From contig NC_133232.1 in NCBI RefSeq assembly GCF_040436345.1, forward strand, positions 25,760,315 to 25,824,314: a DNA stretch of 64,000 bases, in the 5' to 3' direction. Position numbers and translations under genes: made by a program. Below, piece by piece: positions 36,342 to 48,031 of this stretch. Position 1 is the first letter of the stretch; each line of letters opens with the position of its first letter. The notes under the pieces are model-generated. The model did not search any database. It was given only the letters and a program-made list of their open reading frames with translations, and had not been told where the DNA came from. Source of the DNA: Pagrus major (taxonomy: Eukaryota > Chordata > Actinopteri > Spariformes > Sparidae).

Positions 36342-38726
36342 ATGGGAGACAAAGGATTTTTAGCGCTTCGTCCGATCTTCGCCTCCGTTTCCTTTATTGT
36401 AACGCTGCAGCTCGTTAATGGAGACCTGAGTTATTCTATTCCAGAGGAGATGAAACGCGGGTCTGTTATTGGAAATATCGCCAAAGATCTTGGACTTGAT
36501 CTGAGGGCCTTTTCGTCAAGAAATGCTCGTGTTGATTTTGAAGGAACTCGTAAGCGTTACTGTGACATTAACCTGAGTACCGGAGATTTGATCACATCGG
36601 AGAGAATTGACAGAGAAAGCCTTTGTGGCAAAAAACCCTCCTGTGTTGTTCAAGTAGATCTGGTGTTGGAAAATCCTTTGGAGCTTCATCGACTGAGTCT
36701 TCATATTCAAGATGTTAACGACAACTCGCCAAAATTTAGACAAAATATGATTGAAATGGAAATGTGGGAGTCGGCTGAGAAGGGTAACCGCTTCTCTATC
36801 GAGGAGGCCCATGACGCAGATATTGGTCAAAATGCTGTTCAAAGATATAACCTACAGAAAAACGACAACTTTATTCTCGCTGTTGACAGCAACAAGGTTG
36901 AACTCGTACTGGAAAATAAACTTGATCGAGAAAAGCAAAAGGAGATTAATCTGCTTCTCACAGCTTTAGATGGTGGCTCTCCTCAGAGATCAGGTACTGT
37001 AGTCATACACGTCACTGTGCTGGATGCTAATGATAACGCCCCAGTGTTCAGCCAGGCCGTTTATAAAGCCAGTCTGCCAGAAAACTCTCCTTTAGATACC
37101 ATAGTGATTACTGTTAGTGCTACAGACGCAGATGAAGGAGTGAATGGAGACGTGACATATGACTTTGGCCACGTGTCTGATGAAGATGTAAATGTTTTCT
37201 CTATTGATCCCAAAACGGGAGAAATCAGAGTAACTGGTGTGATTGACTTTGAAGAAAGTAGTTCTTTTGAAATGAGAGTGCAAGCTAAAGACGGTTTAGG
37301 ACTAACTTCTTACGCCAAAGTTATAATAGATGTTACTGATAAGAATGATAATGCACCAGTGATATACCTAAAATCACTGACTAACCCCATACCTGAGAAC
37401 GTGTCACCTGGTACAGAGGTGGGCATCATTAACGTGCAGGACAGAGACTCAGAGAGTAACGGACAGGTCCGCTGCTCCATTCAGCAAGGAGCCCCTTTTA
37501 AGTTGGTTCCTTCTATTAAAAACTATTATTCTCTGGTGACCACAGGACAACTGGACCGTGAACTAGTGTCTGATTACAACATCACAATCACTGCCACTGA
37601 CGAGGGCTCTCCACCTCTGTCCTCCTCTAAAACGGTTCAGTTATCTGTAGCAGACATCAACGACAACCCACCTGTGTTTGAGGAACAGTCGTACAGCGCA
37701 TATGTGAGTGAAAATAACAAACCTGGCTCCACTTTATGTTCCGTTACTGCTCGAGACCCCGACTGGAGACAAAACGGTACAGTGATTTATTCTCTGTTAC
37801 CCGGTGAGGTGAACGGTGCCCCGGTGTCCTCATATCTGTCTGTTAACGGAGACACGGGGGTGATCCACGCTGTGAGGTCGTTTGATTATGAACAGTTCAG
37901 GAGTTTTAAAGCGCAGGTGATGGCCAGAGACAACGGTTCTCCTCCTCTCAGCAGCAACGTGACCGTCAGTGTGTTCGTATCGGATGTGAATGACAACTCT
38001 CCTCAGATACTGTACCCCGCCCCGGAGGGCAACTCCTTCATGACCGAGCTGGTCCCCAAAGCTGCACACGGAGGCTCTCTGGTGTCCAAAGTGATAGCGG
38101 TGGACGCGGACTCCGGACAGAACGCCTGGCTGTCCTATCACATAGTGAAATCCACCGATCCGGGACTTTTCACTATTGGTGTCCACAGCGGAGAGATCAG
38201 GACACAGCGGGACATTTCTGAATCTGACAGCATGAAACAGAACCTTATTGTGGCAGTGAAAGATAACGGACAGCCCTCTCTCTCTGCCACCTGTTCCATG
38301 TATTTACTTATTTCTGATAACTTGGCTGAGGTGCCAGAGCTGAAGGACATTTCTTATGATGAGAAGAATTCCAAACTGACCTCTTATCTGATCATCGCTC
38401 TGGTGTCTGTGTCCACCTTTTTTTTGACCTTCATCATCATCATCCTAGGTGTGAGGTTTTGTCGCAGGAGAAAGCCCAGACTGTTGTTTGATGGAGCAGT
38501 CGCCATCCCCAGCGCTTATCTCCCTCCTAATTACGCAGATGTTGACGGCACAGGAACTTTACGCAGTGCTTACAACTATGACACATACCTGACAACCGGA
38601 TCTAGAACCAGTGACTTTAAGTTTGTGACATCTTACAATGACAACACACTACCTGCTGACCAGACTCTGAGGAAAAGTCCATCAGACTTTGTTGATCCGT
38701 TCGAAGATTTAGGGACGCCGGTAGAG
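36342..38726 (+). CDS. pcdhg: Gamma-type protocadherin variable exon 4
   Basis: 795 residues with the exon 1 layout: signal peptide [15 protein letters not shown]...LVNG, EC1-EC6, span at about 685, tail [10 protein letters not shown]1 carries [20 protein letters not shown], the version also found in exon 5. EC2 opens [16 protein letters not shown]. Within the homogenised half it has FKAQVMARD where all the others have FKVQVMARD. The donor is GAG followed by GTAGGA at 38727. The downstream flank resembles exons 1-3 for only a short distance. Confidence 0.93.
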
Positions 38727-40157
38727 GTAGGAACCTTTCAAAGTACTTTAATTGTCAAAATGCATTTCTGGCTTGTCTATTTATTTTTTTTTTTTACTTC
38801 TGTCAATGTCTGGCCGGCTGCAGGGTGTGTTTACATCTTAGAAATGTATACCTGTTTGTGTACTTATGCAACATAAGGTTTTGCATAGTTGAGGGTAACT
38901 TTAGTTTTTACTTGACACTTGCCCCTGCTTTCATTGTAAAGGACGTCAGGAAATTATTATATAATCTTATCCTTAACAACCATGGGACTCCTCAGCTTGT
39001 GTGTATTTGGGAAACGTGTTTTTATATTTAATCTTTTTATCGAGACTTACTCTCGTTTGAATGACTTCATGCAGAGTTTAAGATAAAATGTGTATATAGT
39101 TTATTGAAAAAAATATTGGTATTAATATGTTATTCAAATCGTTAGTTTTTATTGAGTTATTATTTGTGGCGTTTATGTTGCTATCTGTCCACTCATAGGT
39201 GTCATTTCTTTCAGCTAATTTCCTAGACTTACTTTAAATATGATTTCTAGAGAGTATATCGCCTGTCTTTAATACGCAATTCAGTTTGGTTGTTAAAATC
39301 TGCTTTCTCTGGATTATTGTAAACGGACTAGTTCGTTTATCTAGTAAAACAAAATAATTTGTATGTGATTCAGCAAGTGATGCAAACATTGGTGCGAATC
39401 CTGACTCAGCCTCTCGGCAGGAAGCAGTCGTTTTGGGCTTTCGATTTAGTCAATATTTAGGATTGTGAAACTATTTCTTACTCACTTCATTATTATCTAA
39501 GAGCACTGGCTAAAAGACGAACAAAGTGGTCACTTTTTGCGACCAGCCCTGTCAATTCAAAATGTATCTGTCCATGGTGCTGAAACATTCCTCAGGCACT
39601 CCGGCACAACCGCATCTGGGGATTTCTTTTCCCTCTCATCCATGCTGTCTGAATTTTGACACTAAAAATCAGAATTATAATAACTATAATAATATTATCG
39701 GATAAATATTATATCAAAACTTTGGATTGTTGCAATATACGTGATTTTCCCATGTTTGTCTTACTATGGAGTGCTCAACCACATTTTCATATTAGGATGT
39801 GTTGCATTACCAACATAATGTTAGTGAAGTGTACCGTCCTCTCCAAGTTTACCTATTCTTCTCTTTCGAAGGCTAAAACAATACTAATTGTCTATATATC
39901 TCCTCTTTCCTCTATATAGCAAGCTTTAGGAAGCTAGATTGAAAGTAACAATTTACAAATCAAATCTCATTGAACATTGCTCTACTGGGGTGACTAACAT
40001 GTCCAAAGCTAATTCAGTTACAATTAATTGATGGGATAAGTGTTTACAGGACCTGGAAGACTTGTCATACAAGCAAAGTTCATTTGAACAATATTTCATG
40101 GGAATTAAACATTTGTAATGGATATTTTATAACATATTAATGTGAAGATCAAAAACT
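38727..40157 (+). other. Intron/promoter DNA between exons 4 and 5
   Basis: AT-rich spacer with no coding signal. Parts near 39360-39620 (GCAAGTGATGCAAACATTG, then the RE1 block) resemble the spacer upstream of exon 4 near 35410-35580, so these two spacers are also paralogous. Confidence 0.75.
39564..39584 (-). promoter_or_regulatory. RE1/NRSE-like site upstream of exon 5
   Basis: 18 of 21 positions with the intact core CTGTCCATGGTGCTGAA; 0.57 kb upstream of the CSE, nearly the same as for exon 4. Confidence 0.8.
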
Positions 40158-40213
40158 GACTCATGGTGTCGCTGTTGGCTGATGGAAAATAGGCACTCAC
40201 CACTCCACCCACT
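40158..40213 (+). promoter_or_regulatory. Promoter CSE and C-rich box, exon 5
   Basis: GACTCATGGTGTCGCTGTTG followed by GCTGAT, and CCACTCCACCCACTA at about 40199-40213. Confidence 0.85.
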
Positions 40214-40392
40214 ACGACTACATCTGCATAAATAGCAGCTGCAGAATTTCTAGAGACATGGTTACTTTTCCGACCATATTTTGTCGTGTCGATTGCTGTG
40301 AAGTGTTCGATTATTGAGTGTTTTGGACAGCTTTTTATTTTTTTCGCGCTGTAGCATCAGTTGTGGAAGCCGTTGACGCATTTTTTTCGAGG

Positions 40393-42777
40393 ATGGGAGA
40401 CAAAGGATTTTCAGCGCTTTGTCTGATCTTCTGCTTCGCTTCCATCTTTTTAACGCTGCACCTCGTTAATGGAGACCTGAGCTATTCTATTCCAGAAGAG
40501 ATTAAACGCGGGTCTGTTATAGGAAATATCGCCAAAGATCTTGGACTTGATCTGAGGGCCTTTTCGTCAAGAAATGCTCGTGTTGATTTTGAAGGAACTC
40601 GTAAGCGTTACTGTGACATTAACCTGAGTACCGGAGATTTGATCACATCGGAGAGAATGGACAGAGAAAGCCTTTGTGGCAAAAAACCCTCGTGTGTTGT
40701 GAAAGTAGATCTGGTGTTAGAGAATCCTTTGGAGCTTCATCGACTGAGTCTTCATATTCAAGATATAAACGACAACTCGCCGCAATTCAATGACAATTTG
40801 ATTGAAATGGAAATAAGTGAGTCAGCTGAAAGGGGTAACCGCTTCTCCATCGATGAGGCCCATGACGCAGATATAGGTCAAAATGCTGTTCAGAGGTACA
40901 ACCTACAGAAAAACGACAACTTTATCCTCGCTGTTGACAGCAACAAGGTTGAACTCGTACTGGAGAATAAACTTGATCGAGAGAAACGACAAGAGATTAA
41001 TCTGCTTCTCACAGCTTTAGATGGTGGCTCTCCTCAGAGATCAGGTACTGTAGTCATACACGTCACTGTGCTGGATGCTAATGATAACGCCCCAGTGTTC
41101 AGCCAGGCCGTTTATAAAGCCAGTCTGCCTGAAAACTCTCCTTTAGATACCATAGTGATAACTGTTACTGCTACAGACGCAGATGAAGGAGTGAATGGAG
41201 ATGTAACGTATCATTTTGGCCACGTATCTGATGAAGATGTAAATGTTTTTTCTATTGATCCCAAAACGGGAGAAATCAGAGTAACTGGTGTGATTGACTT
41301 TGAAGAAAATAGTTCTTTTGAAATGAGGGTGAAAGCTAAAGACGGTTTAGGACTAACTTCTTACGCCAAAGTCGTCATAGATGTTACTGATAAAAATGAT
41401 AATACTCCAATGATATACCTGAAATCACTGACTAACCCCATACCTGAGAACGTGTCACCTGGTACAGAGGTGGGCATCATTAACGTGCAGGACAGAGACT
41501 CAGATAGTAACGGACAGGTCCGCTGCTCCATTCAGCAAGGAGCCCCTTTTAAGTTGGTTCCTTCTATTAAAAACTATTATTCTCTGGTGACCACAGGACA
41601 ACTGGACCGTGAACTAGTGTCTGATTACAACATCACAATCACTGCCACTGACGAGGGCTCTCCACCTCTGTCCTCCTCTAAAACTGTTCAGTTATCTGTA
41701 GCAGACATCAACGACAACCCACCTGTGTTTGAGGAACAGTCGTACAGCGCATATGTGAGTGAAAATAACAAACCTGGCTCCACTTTATGTTCCGTTACTG
41801 CTCCAGACCCCGACTGGAGACAAAACGGTACAGTGATTTATTCTCTGTTACCCGGTGAGGTGAACGGTGCCCCGGTCTCCTCCTATCTGTCTGTTAACGG
41901 AGACACGGGGGTGATCCACGCTGTGAGGTCGTTTGATTATGAACAGTTCAGGAGTTTTAAAGTGCAGGTGATGGCCAGAGACAACGGTTCTCCTCCTCTC
42001 AGCAGCAACGTGACCGTCAGTGTGTTCATATCGGATGTGAATGACAACTCTCCTCAGATACTGTACCCCGCCCCGGAGGGCAACTCCTTTATGACCGAAC
42101 TGGTCCCCAAAGCTGCACACGGAGGCTCTCTGGTGTCCAAAGTGATAGCGGTGGACGCGGACTCCGGACAGAACGCCTGGCTGTCCTATCATATAGTGAA
42201 ATCCACTGATCCGGGACTTTTCACTATTGGTGTCCACAGCGGAGAGATCAGGACACAGCGGGACATTTCTGAATCTGACAGCATGAAACAGAACCTTATT
42301 GTGGCAGTGAAAGATAACGGACAGCCCTCTCTCTCTGCCACCTGTTCCATGTATTTACTTATTTCTGATAACTTGGCTGAGGTGCCAGAACTGAAGGACA
42401 TTTCTTATGATGAGAAGAATTCCAAACTGACCTCTTATCTGATCATCGCGCTGGTGTCCGTGTCCACCTTTTTCCTGACCTTCATCATCATCATCCTCGG
42501 TGTGAGGTTTTGTCGCAGGAGAAAGCCCAGACTGTTGTTTGATGGAGCAGTCGCCATCCCCAGCGCTTATCTCCCTCCTAATTACGCAGATGTCGACGGC
42601 ACAGGAACTTTACGCAGCGCTTACAATTATGACGCATACCTGACAACAGGATCTAGAACCAGTGACTTTAAGTTTGTGACATCTTACAACGACAACACAC
42701 TGCCCGCTGACCAGACTCTGAGGAAAAGTCCATCAGACTTTGCTGATGTATTTGGAGTGTCAGATGGGTCTCCAGAG
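40393..42777 (+). CDS. pcdhg: Gamma-type protocadherin variable exon 5 (mosaic)
   Basis: 795 residues. The signal peptide end ([13 protein letters not shown]) matches exon 1 and EC1 ([20 protein letters not shown]) matches exon 4. The tail [12 protein letters not shown] instead resembles exons 6 and 7 ([12 protein letters not shown]). It therefore sits at the border of the exon 1-4 family and the rest. EC2 has [25 protein letters not shown]3 ends [13 protein letters not shown]. At about 41812 it has APDPDWRQ where every other copy has ARDPDWRQ, a proline just before the calcium-binding DxD of EC5. The donor is GAG followed by GTAGGG at 42778. The frame is open upstream to 40318 with no ATG before 40393. 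Confidence 0.93.
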
Positions 42778-44050
42778 GTAGGGATTATTTCATATCTTGA
42801 ACATTCATTCTAACCTTTTTTCACAACCTTGTTTGACAGAGTTGCATACATGAATGTCTCTAAGACATGCAGTTGTTGGGCCTGAGGGAGGTCTTACAGT
42901 CTTATCATTTGAGGTAAAATAAATGTCTTGCATTATTCTTTTCATTCAGTAGCTATTCAATGTTCTTTTTTGTTTCGTCAAAATATTAGACAAATTAATA
43001 GTGCGGTACTCTCCTCAACCACCCTGCAGCATTTCAAGGAAGGAACTGTGACAGTAGGGAGTATACTGTTTAGTGTGACGTTTTACAATCAGTATTTAGA
43101 CAAATGGTTTTGTAATACTAGTGTCCTTAGGCCTTTTTTGTACTATAGCATACCAGGAGGTTAAACCTTGTCACAGTAAATGTAATCCACAAAATTCAGT
43201 GTAATCATATAGTAATAGTCATAATAATAATAATTCATACAAAGTTTTGGGTGATGGATAATGATATGAATGTTGTTGTAGTGGTCTTGAAGGGCTTTTG
43301 GAAGGTAACAGTCAATGTCAGTGTCAATACAGTAGGCAGTGTGTGAGGTTCTACATTTTGATTTTTCTTGGCTCATAGGAGAATGTTGTCTGTACACACA
43401 AACATCGTTTTGCTATATTCACATTGTTTTCAATTAGCTTGATTATGATTAAGCACAACTTTGCTGCAAAATTGTTGTTTTACTACATTGACTTTGTTCA
43501 GCTGCTCACTCTTTATTCATGATAGCTATAGGTTGTACCACCTTTACAATACAGTGCTAAACAGTATTTTCTTGAGAATGTTACTCCAGAGAGGGTTCAG
43601 TGCTGTCTTCCATCAAGTCATTATGTGCCTTTCATGCCAGAATTTACTGTTGCAGTGTTTCAGAAGCAAGCACTTATCTTGTGATTTATTGTTTGTCTAA
43701 AAATATTAAAAAGTACCAATAATGAATGTTAAAATGCTTATTTTGATTCCTTTGGCATTTATTAAAGGCTGGTTAGTCCGAATTATTATTCTGACTATGA
43801 ATAATTCACTAAAACAGTCTTATTGTAGCTTAAAACTACTAAGATGTCTTTTTTTTTTTTAGCTGAATCACTTAGCTGTAGCATATTAATGTTGCTGTAT
43901 TGTGCATACAAAGAGCCATAGTTCCACCTATACAAACATTTCAGGCGGCGCTGCTGGACATGGGTGCTGATATATAATAAAGAAAAGTAAGAAAACAGCT
44001 AGAATCTAAGCATTTACTGCTGATCCTCCACATGCAGAAATTTAATTGAA
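42778..44050 (+). other. Intron/promoter DNA between exons 5 and 6
   Basis: AT-rich spacer unlike those among exons 1-4. It contains an ATAATAATAAT stretch near 43210-43235 and a T-run at about 43850. A degenerate RE1-like site at 43947 is the only motif recognised. The short frames have no domain. Confidence 0.7.
43947..43971 (-). promoter_or_regulatory. Degenerate RE1-like site upstream of exon 6
   Basis: Two half-sites, GGCGCTG (43947-43953) and GGTGCTGA (43963-43970), in the RE1 order but with about four more bases between them than the canonical site. REST tolerates some non-canonical half-site spacing. It lies only 80 bp upstream of the CSE. Confidence 0.4.
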
Positions 44051-44097
44051 CTCTTAGTGTCGCTGTTCACCAGCAGAGGAAACGCCTCCGCCCATTG
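44051..44097 (+). promoter_or_regulatory. Promoter CSE and C-rich box, exon 6
   Basis: CTCTTAGTGTCGCTGTTCAC, then CAGCAGAGGAAAC. The CCAGCAGAGG part resembles the CTCF core in forward orientation more clearly than in the other copies. GCCTCCGCCCATTG at 44084-44097 takes the place of TCCACCCACT. Confidence 0.8.
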
Positions 44098-44297
44098 CTC
44101 GTGCTTTGTTGCTCTCGGCTTGATTTTCTTCTCTCAAATTGCACCCTTGGATTTGCTTTGGACAGCCGTTCGTTTGCGAAACAGTTTGCAAGTACAACTG
44201 ATGTTTGATCATGTTATAGTGGACCGCACAGTTTTTTGCACAGGAACAAACAACACCATTCAACGTTTTTAGAGTTGTTTTCCATTCTTGTCCCAGG

Positions 44298-46697
44298 ATG
44301 GCACACAATGGATGTTCGGCAGCAGGCCTGCTTTATAGCTTTGCTTTCTTTCTTCAGCTGCTTCACATCGGTCACGGAGACGTGAGCTTTTCTATTCCTG
44401 AGGAAATGAAACCCGGATCTGTTATTGGAAATATAGCAAAGAACCTCGGCTTGAACGTGGCGAAATTATCAGCTCGAAAGGCCCGCATTGACGGCGAGCT
44501 GAACCGTGAACGGTACTGTAACTTAAACCTTAACACTGGAGATTTGATTGTAGCTGAAAGAATCGACAGGGAGGCTCTTTGCGGAGAAAAGGCATCTTGC
44601 ATCCTTAAATTTGAGTTAATCTTAGAGGCACCTCTAGAGTTGCATCGCATATCACTACAAATACATGATATCAACGACAATCCGCCTGTTTTTACTAAAG
44701 ATGAAATCAAGATAGAAATCAATGAATTGGCCATGAAAGGATCTCGGTTCCGTGTTTTGGAGGCACACGATATTGATATCGGGCAAAACACTGTTCAAAG
44801 CTATGCATTACAGACAAACGATTATTTAGTGTTAAAAATTCAGTCAAAGTCAGATGGGGGTAAATTTGCAGAGCTAGTGTTGAATAGGGAATTAGACCGC
44901 GAGGAACAGCAGGAATTGAGATTACTGCTCACTGCACTAGATGGAGGCAGTCCTCAAAGAACTGGCACTGCAACTGTGCATGTGACTGTCCTTGATGCTA
45001 ATGATAACGCCCCAGTGTTTAGCCAGCCCGTGTATGAAGCCAGTCTGGCGGAAAACTCTCCTCTAGATACTGTAGTGGTTACAGTGACGGCAACTGATGC
45101 AGATGAAGGTCTAAATGGTGAGGTGACTTATGAAATAAGTCGTATTTCAGAAACGGGCAGAAGAGCATTTGTGCTTAATCACACTACAGGACAAATTAAA
45201 GTAATAGGGCCTCTGGATTTCGAGAAAGAGTCAGTATATGAAATGCGAGTAGAAGCCAAAGACGGATATGGCCTTACTTCAGATTCTAAAGTTATAATTG
45301 AAATCTCCGATGTTAATGACAACCCACCTGAAATCAATTTAAAATCTCTTAATAACCCCATACCTGAGAACGTGTCACCTGGTACAGAGGTGGGCATTAT
45401 TAACGTGCAGGACAGAGACTCAGAGAGTAACGGACAGGTCCGCTGCTCCATTCAGCAAGGAGCCCCTTTTAAGTTGGTTCCTTCTATTAAAAACTATTAT
45501 TCTCTGGTGACCACAGGACAACTGGACCGTGAACTAGTGCCTGATTACAACATCACAATCACTGCCACTGACGAGGGCTCTCCACCTCTGTCCTCCTCTA
45601 AAACTGTTCAGTTATCTGTAGCAGACATCAACGACAACCCACCTGTGTTTGAGGAACAGTCGTACAGCGCATATGTGAGTGAAAATAACAAACCTGGCTC
45701 CACTTTATGTTCCGTTACTGCTCGAGACCCCGACTGGAGACAAAACGGTACAGTGATTTATTCTCTGTTACCCGGTGAGGTGAACGGTGCCCCGGTGTCC
45801 TCCTATCTGTCTGTTAACGGAGACACGGGGGTGATCCACGCTGTGAGGTCGTTTGATTATGAACAGTTCAGGAGTTTTAAAGTGCAGGTGATGGCCAGAG
45901 ACAACGGTTCTCCTCCTCTCAGCAGCAACGTGACCGTCAGTGTGTTCATATCGGATGTGAATGACAACTCTCCTCAGATACTGTACCCCGCCCCGGAGGG
46001 CAACTCCTTCATGACCGAGCTGGTCCCCAAAGCTGCACACGGAGGCTCTCTGGTGTCCAAAGTGATAGCGGTGGACGCGGACTCTGGACAGAACGCCTGG
46101 CTGTCCTATCATATAGTGAAATCCACTGATCCGGGACTTTTCAGTATCGGTGTCCACAGCGGAGAGATCAGGACACAGCGGGACATTTCTGAATCTGACA
46201 GCATGAAACAGAACCTTATTGTGGCAGTGAAAGATAACGGACAGCCCTCTCTCTCTGCCACCTGTTCCATGTATTTACTTATTTCTGATAACTTGGCTGA
46301 GGTGCCAGAACTGAAGGACATTTCTTATGATGAGAAGAATTCCAAACTGACCTCTTATCTGATCATCGCGCTGGTGTCTGTGTCCACCTTTTTCCTGACC
46401 TTCATCATCATCATCCTCGGTGTGAGGTTCTGTCGCAGGAGAAAGCCCAGACTGTTGTTTGATGGAGCAGTCGCCATCCCCAGCGCTTATCTCCCTCCTA
46501 ATTACGCAGATGTCGACGGCGCAGGAACTTTACGCAGCGCTTATAATTATGACGCATACCTGACAACAGGATCTAGAACCAGTGACTTTAAGTTTGTCAG
46601 TTCTTACAATGACAACACATTGGCTGCTGACCAGACTCTGAGGAAAAGTCCATCAGACTTTGCTGAAGTGTTTGGCCAACCAGATGAGTCTCCCGAG
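44298..46697 (+). CDS. pcdhg: Gamma-type protocadherin variable exon 6
   Basis: 800 residues: signal peptide [12 protein letters not shown]...[15 protein letters not shown], six cadherin repeats, span at about 687-711, stub with DGAGTLRS and tail [12 protein letters not shown] before GAG and GTAGGC. EC1-EC3 differ strongly from exons 1-5: [18 protein letters not shown] and CGEKASC in EC1, [22 protein letters not shown] and a longer [15 protein letters not shown] in EC2, [19 protein letters not shown] in EC3. Likeness to the other exons begins abruptly at AACCCCATACCTGAG (about 45353) and continues to the end. The tail is identical to that of exon 7. RELVPDYN replaces RELVSDYN. The ATG follows TTGTCCCAGG. 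Confidence 0.93.
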
Positions 46698-47835
46698 GTA
46701 GGCCACATATGTTTTTGTATCTAACATTTAATGTTATTTGTGACTTTCCAAGAGCATCGCCATGCACTTCAAGAATTCTTGTGTCAGAATACAATGGGTC
46801 TCTTAGGTGATGACCACTCCTGTACCTTTTTATATGCATCTTCGGCACAAGACTCATATTTATTTATTTCATATTTTATATTTTACAAGACGTGAAAACT
46901 ATATTATTATAACTGATTATCAACCATTTCTTCAATGTAGTGGGTCCGATTTCAATGTTGCTTAGCCTTGACATTTTACCTCCAATGCTTGATTTGGATT
47001 TTATACCGAAAAGACGTCTTTGCGAACAAACAAGCTGTTGAACCAGACATGTTGGTGTTTTTCAAGTGACTGTTGAAAATGTGGTGTTTATAGTCAGCTC
47101 TGAACTTGTTTTTAGAGTTTCTTAATCGATGAAAAACTGAAGTTTGTCCAATAAACATACAGATTATTCAGCTTGTCAATATGCAGCCCTCTGACATTGC
47201 CTAACTGCCACATATACTTGTTGAATTTCAGTTACCTGCATTTTTTAACCATCCAATAATCCATAATAAAATAAGACGGCCTTCTTATCTGTATTGAATA
47301 AATTTGAATACAAGATTAAAATATAGTGTAGGCCTTGTGAGGTTTAAAATTGGTACTAGAATGACACTCAATAGAGCGCATACTCCCGCCGAGGCCCAGT
47401 CCCCTTTAATTCAGTAAAGTCTAATACAATATCAAACCTGACAGCCCTGTATCACTCTAGATTTTTAACAAACCACAACTTCTTAATCATAATTTGATAT
47501 CAACAAATCAAGGATCCGCATCAAATTGTACTCCCTCATAGATACCATGCACCTAAATACGCCTGATTTATGTTGTCTGTCTGATTAAAACTTGATGAAA
47601 TCAAACGTTGAATAGGCGAGAGAAGTCTCTTGGTCTATTACTCGCAGTTCAAACGCTGTCCATGGTGCTGAAATGTGTTCTCCATGTGCGCGCCTGCAAA
47701 ACAATCCCAGAAAATCCCATTAAAGTGATTTCATTTTGCGTCTTGACATGAAGTATCTCATTGTGGTGTTAATTTTCGCAGACACTGAGTCATAGCATCC
47801 TTGGAGTTGTTTTTTTTTGTAATATTCCTAACAAA
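46698..47835 (+). other. Intron/promoter DNA between exons 6 and 7
   Basis: AT-rich spacer with no coding signal. The RE1 site at 47652 is the only motif I recognise before the promoter. Confidence 0.7.
47652..47672 (-). promoter_or_regulatory. RE1/NRSE site upstream of exon 7
   Basis: 19 of 21 positions, including CGCTGTCCATGGTGCTGAA, one of the three best copies in the window; 0.16 kb upstream of the CSE. Confidence 0.85.
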
Positions 47836-47890
47836 CTCACGGCGTCGCTGCTCACTTGCAGATATGAGGAGGTTCATCTCTCCACCCACT
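47836..47890 (+). promoter_or_regulatory. Promoter CSE and C-rich box, exon 7
   Basis: CTCACGGCGTCGCTGCTCAC, then TTGCAG, and CTCCACCCACTGC around 47880-47892. GAGCTGCCATTGTTGCAG follows, shared with the exon 8 promoter. Confidence 0.82.
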
Positions 47891-47946
47891 GCAAAAGGAG
47901 TAATTCTAGCATTAAAACCAGAGCTGCCATTGTTGCAGGGGCGACG

Positions 47947-47975
47947 TACCATTACCATTACCATTACCATTACGT
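47947..47975. repeat. (ACCATT)n hexamer repeat in 5' leader
   Basis: Nearly five copies of ACCATT lie between the promoter box and the ATG of exon 7, so they are probably in its 5' UTR. The leader of the sister exon 8 lacks them. Confidence 0.9.
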
Positions 47976-48031
47976 TTTAATTGTTTCAGCGGCAAGGACA
48001 ATTTGCGCTGCGTTGTTGGCAAAAACAAACA

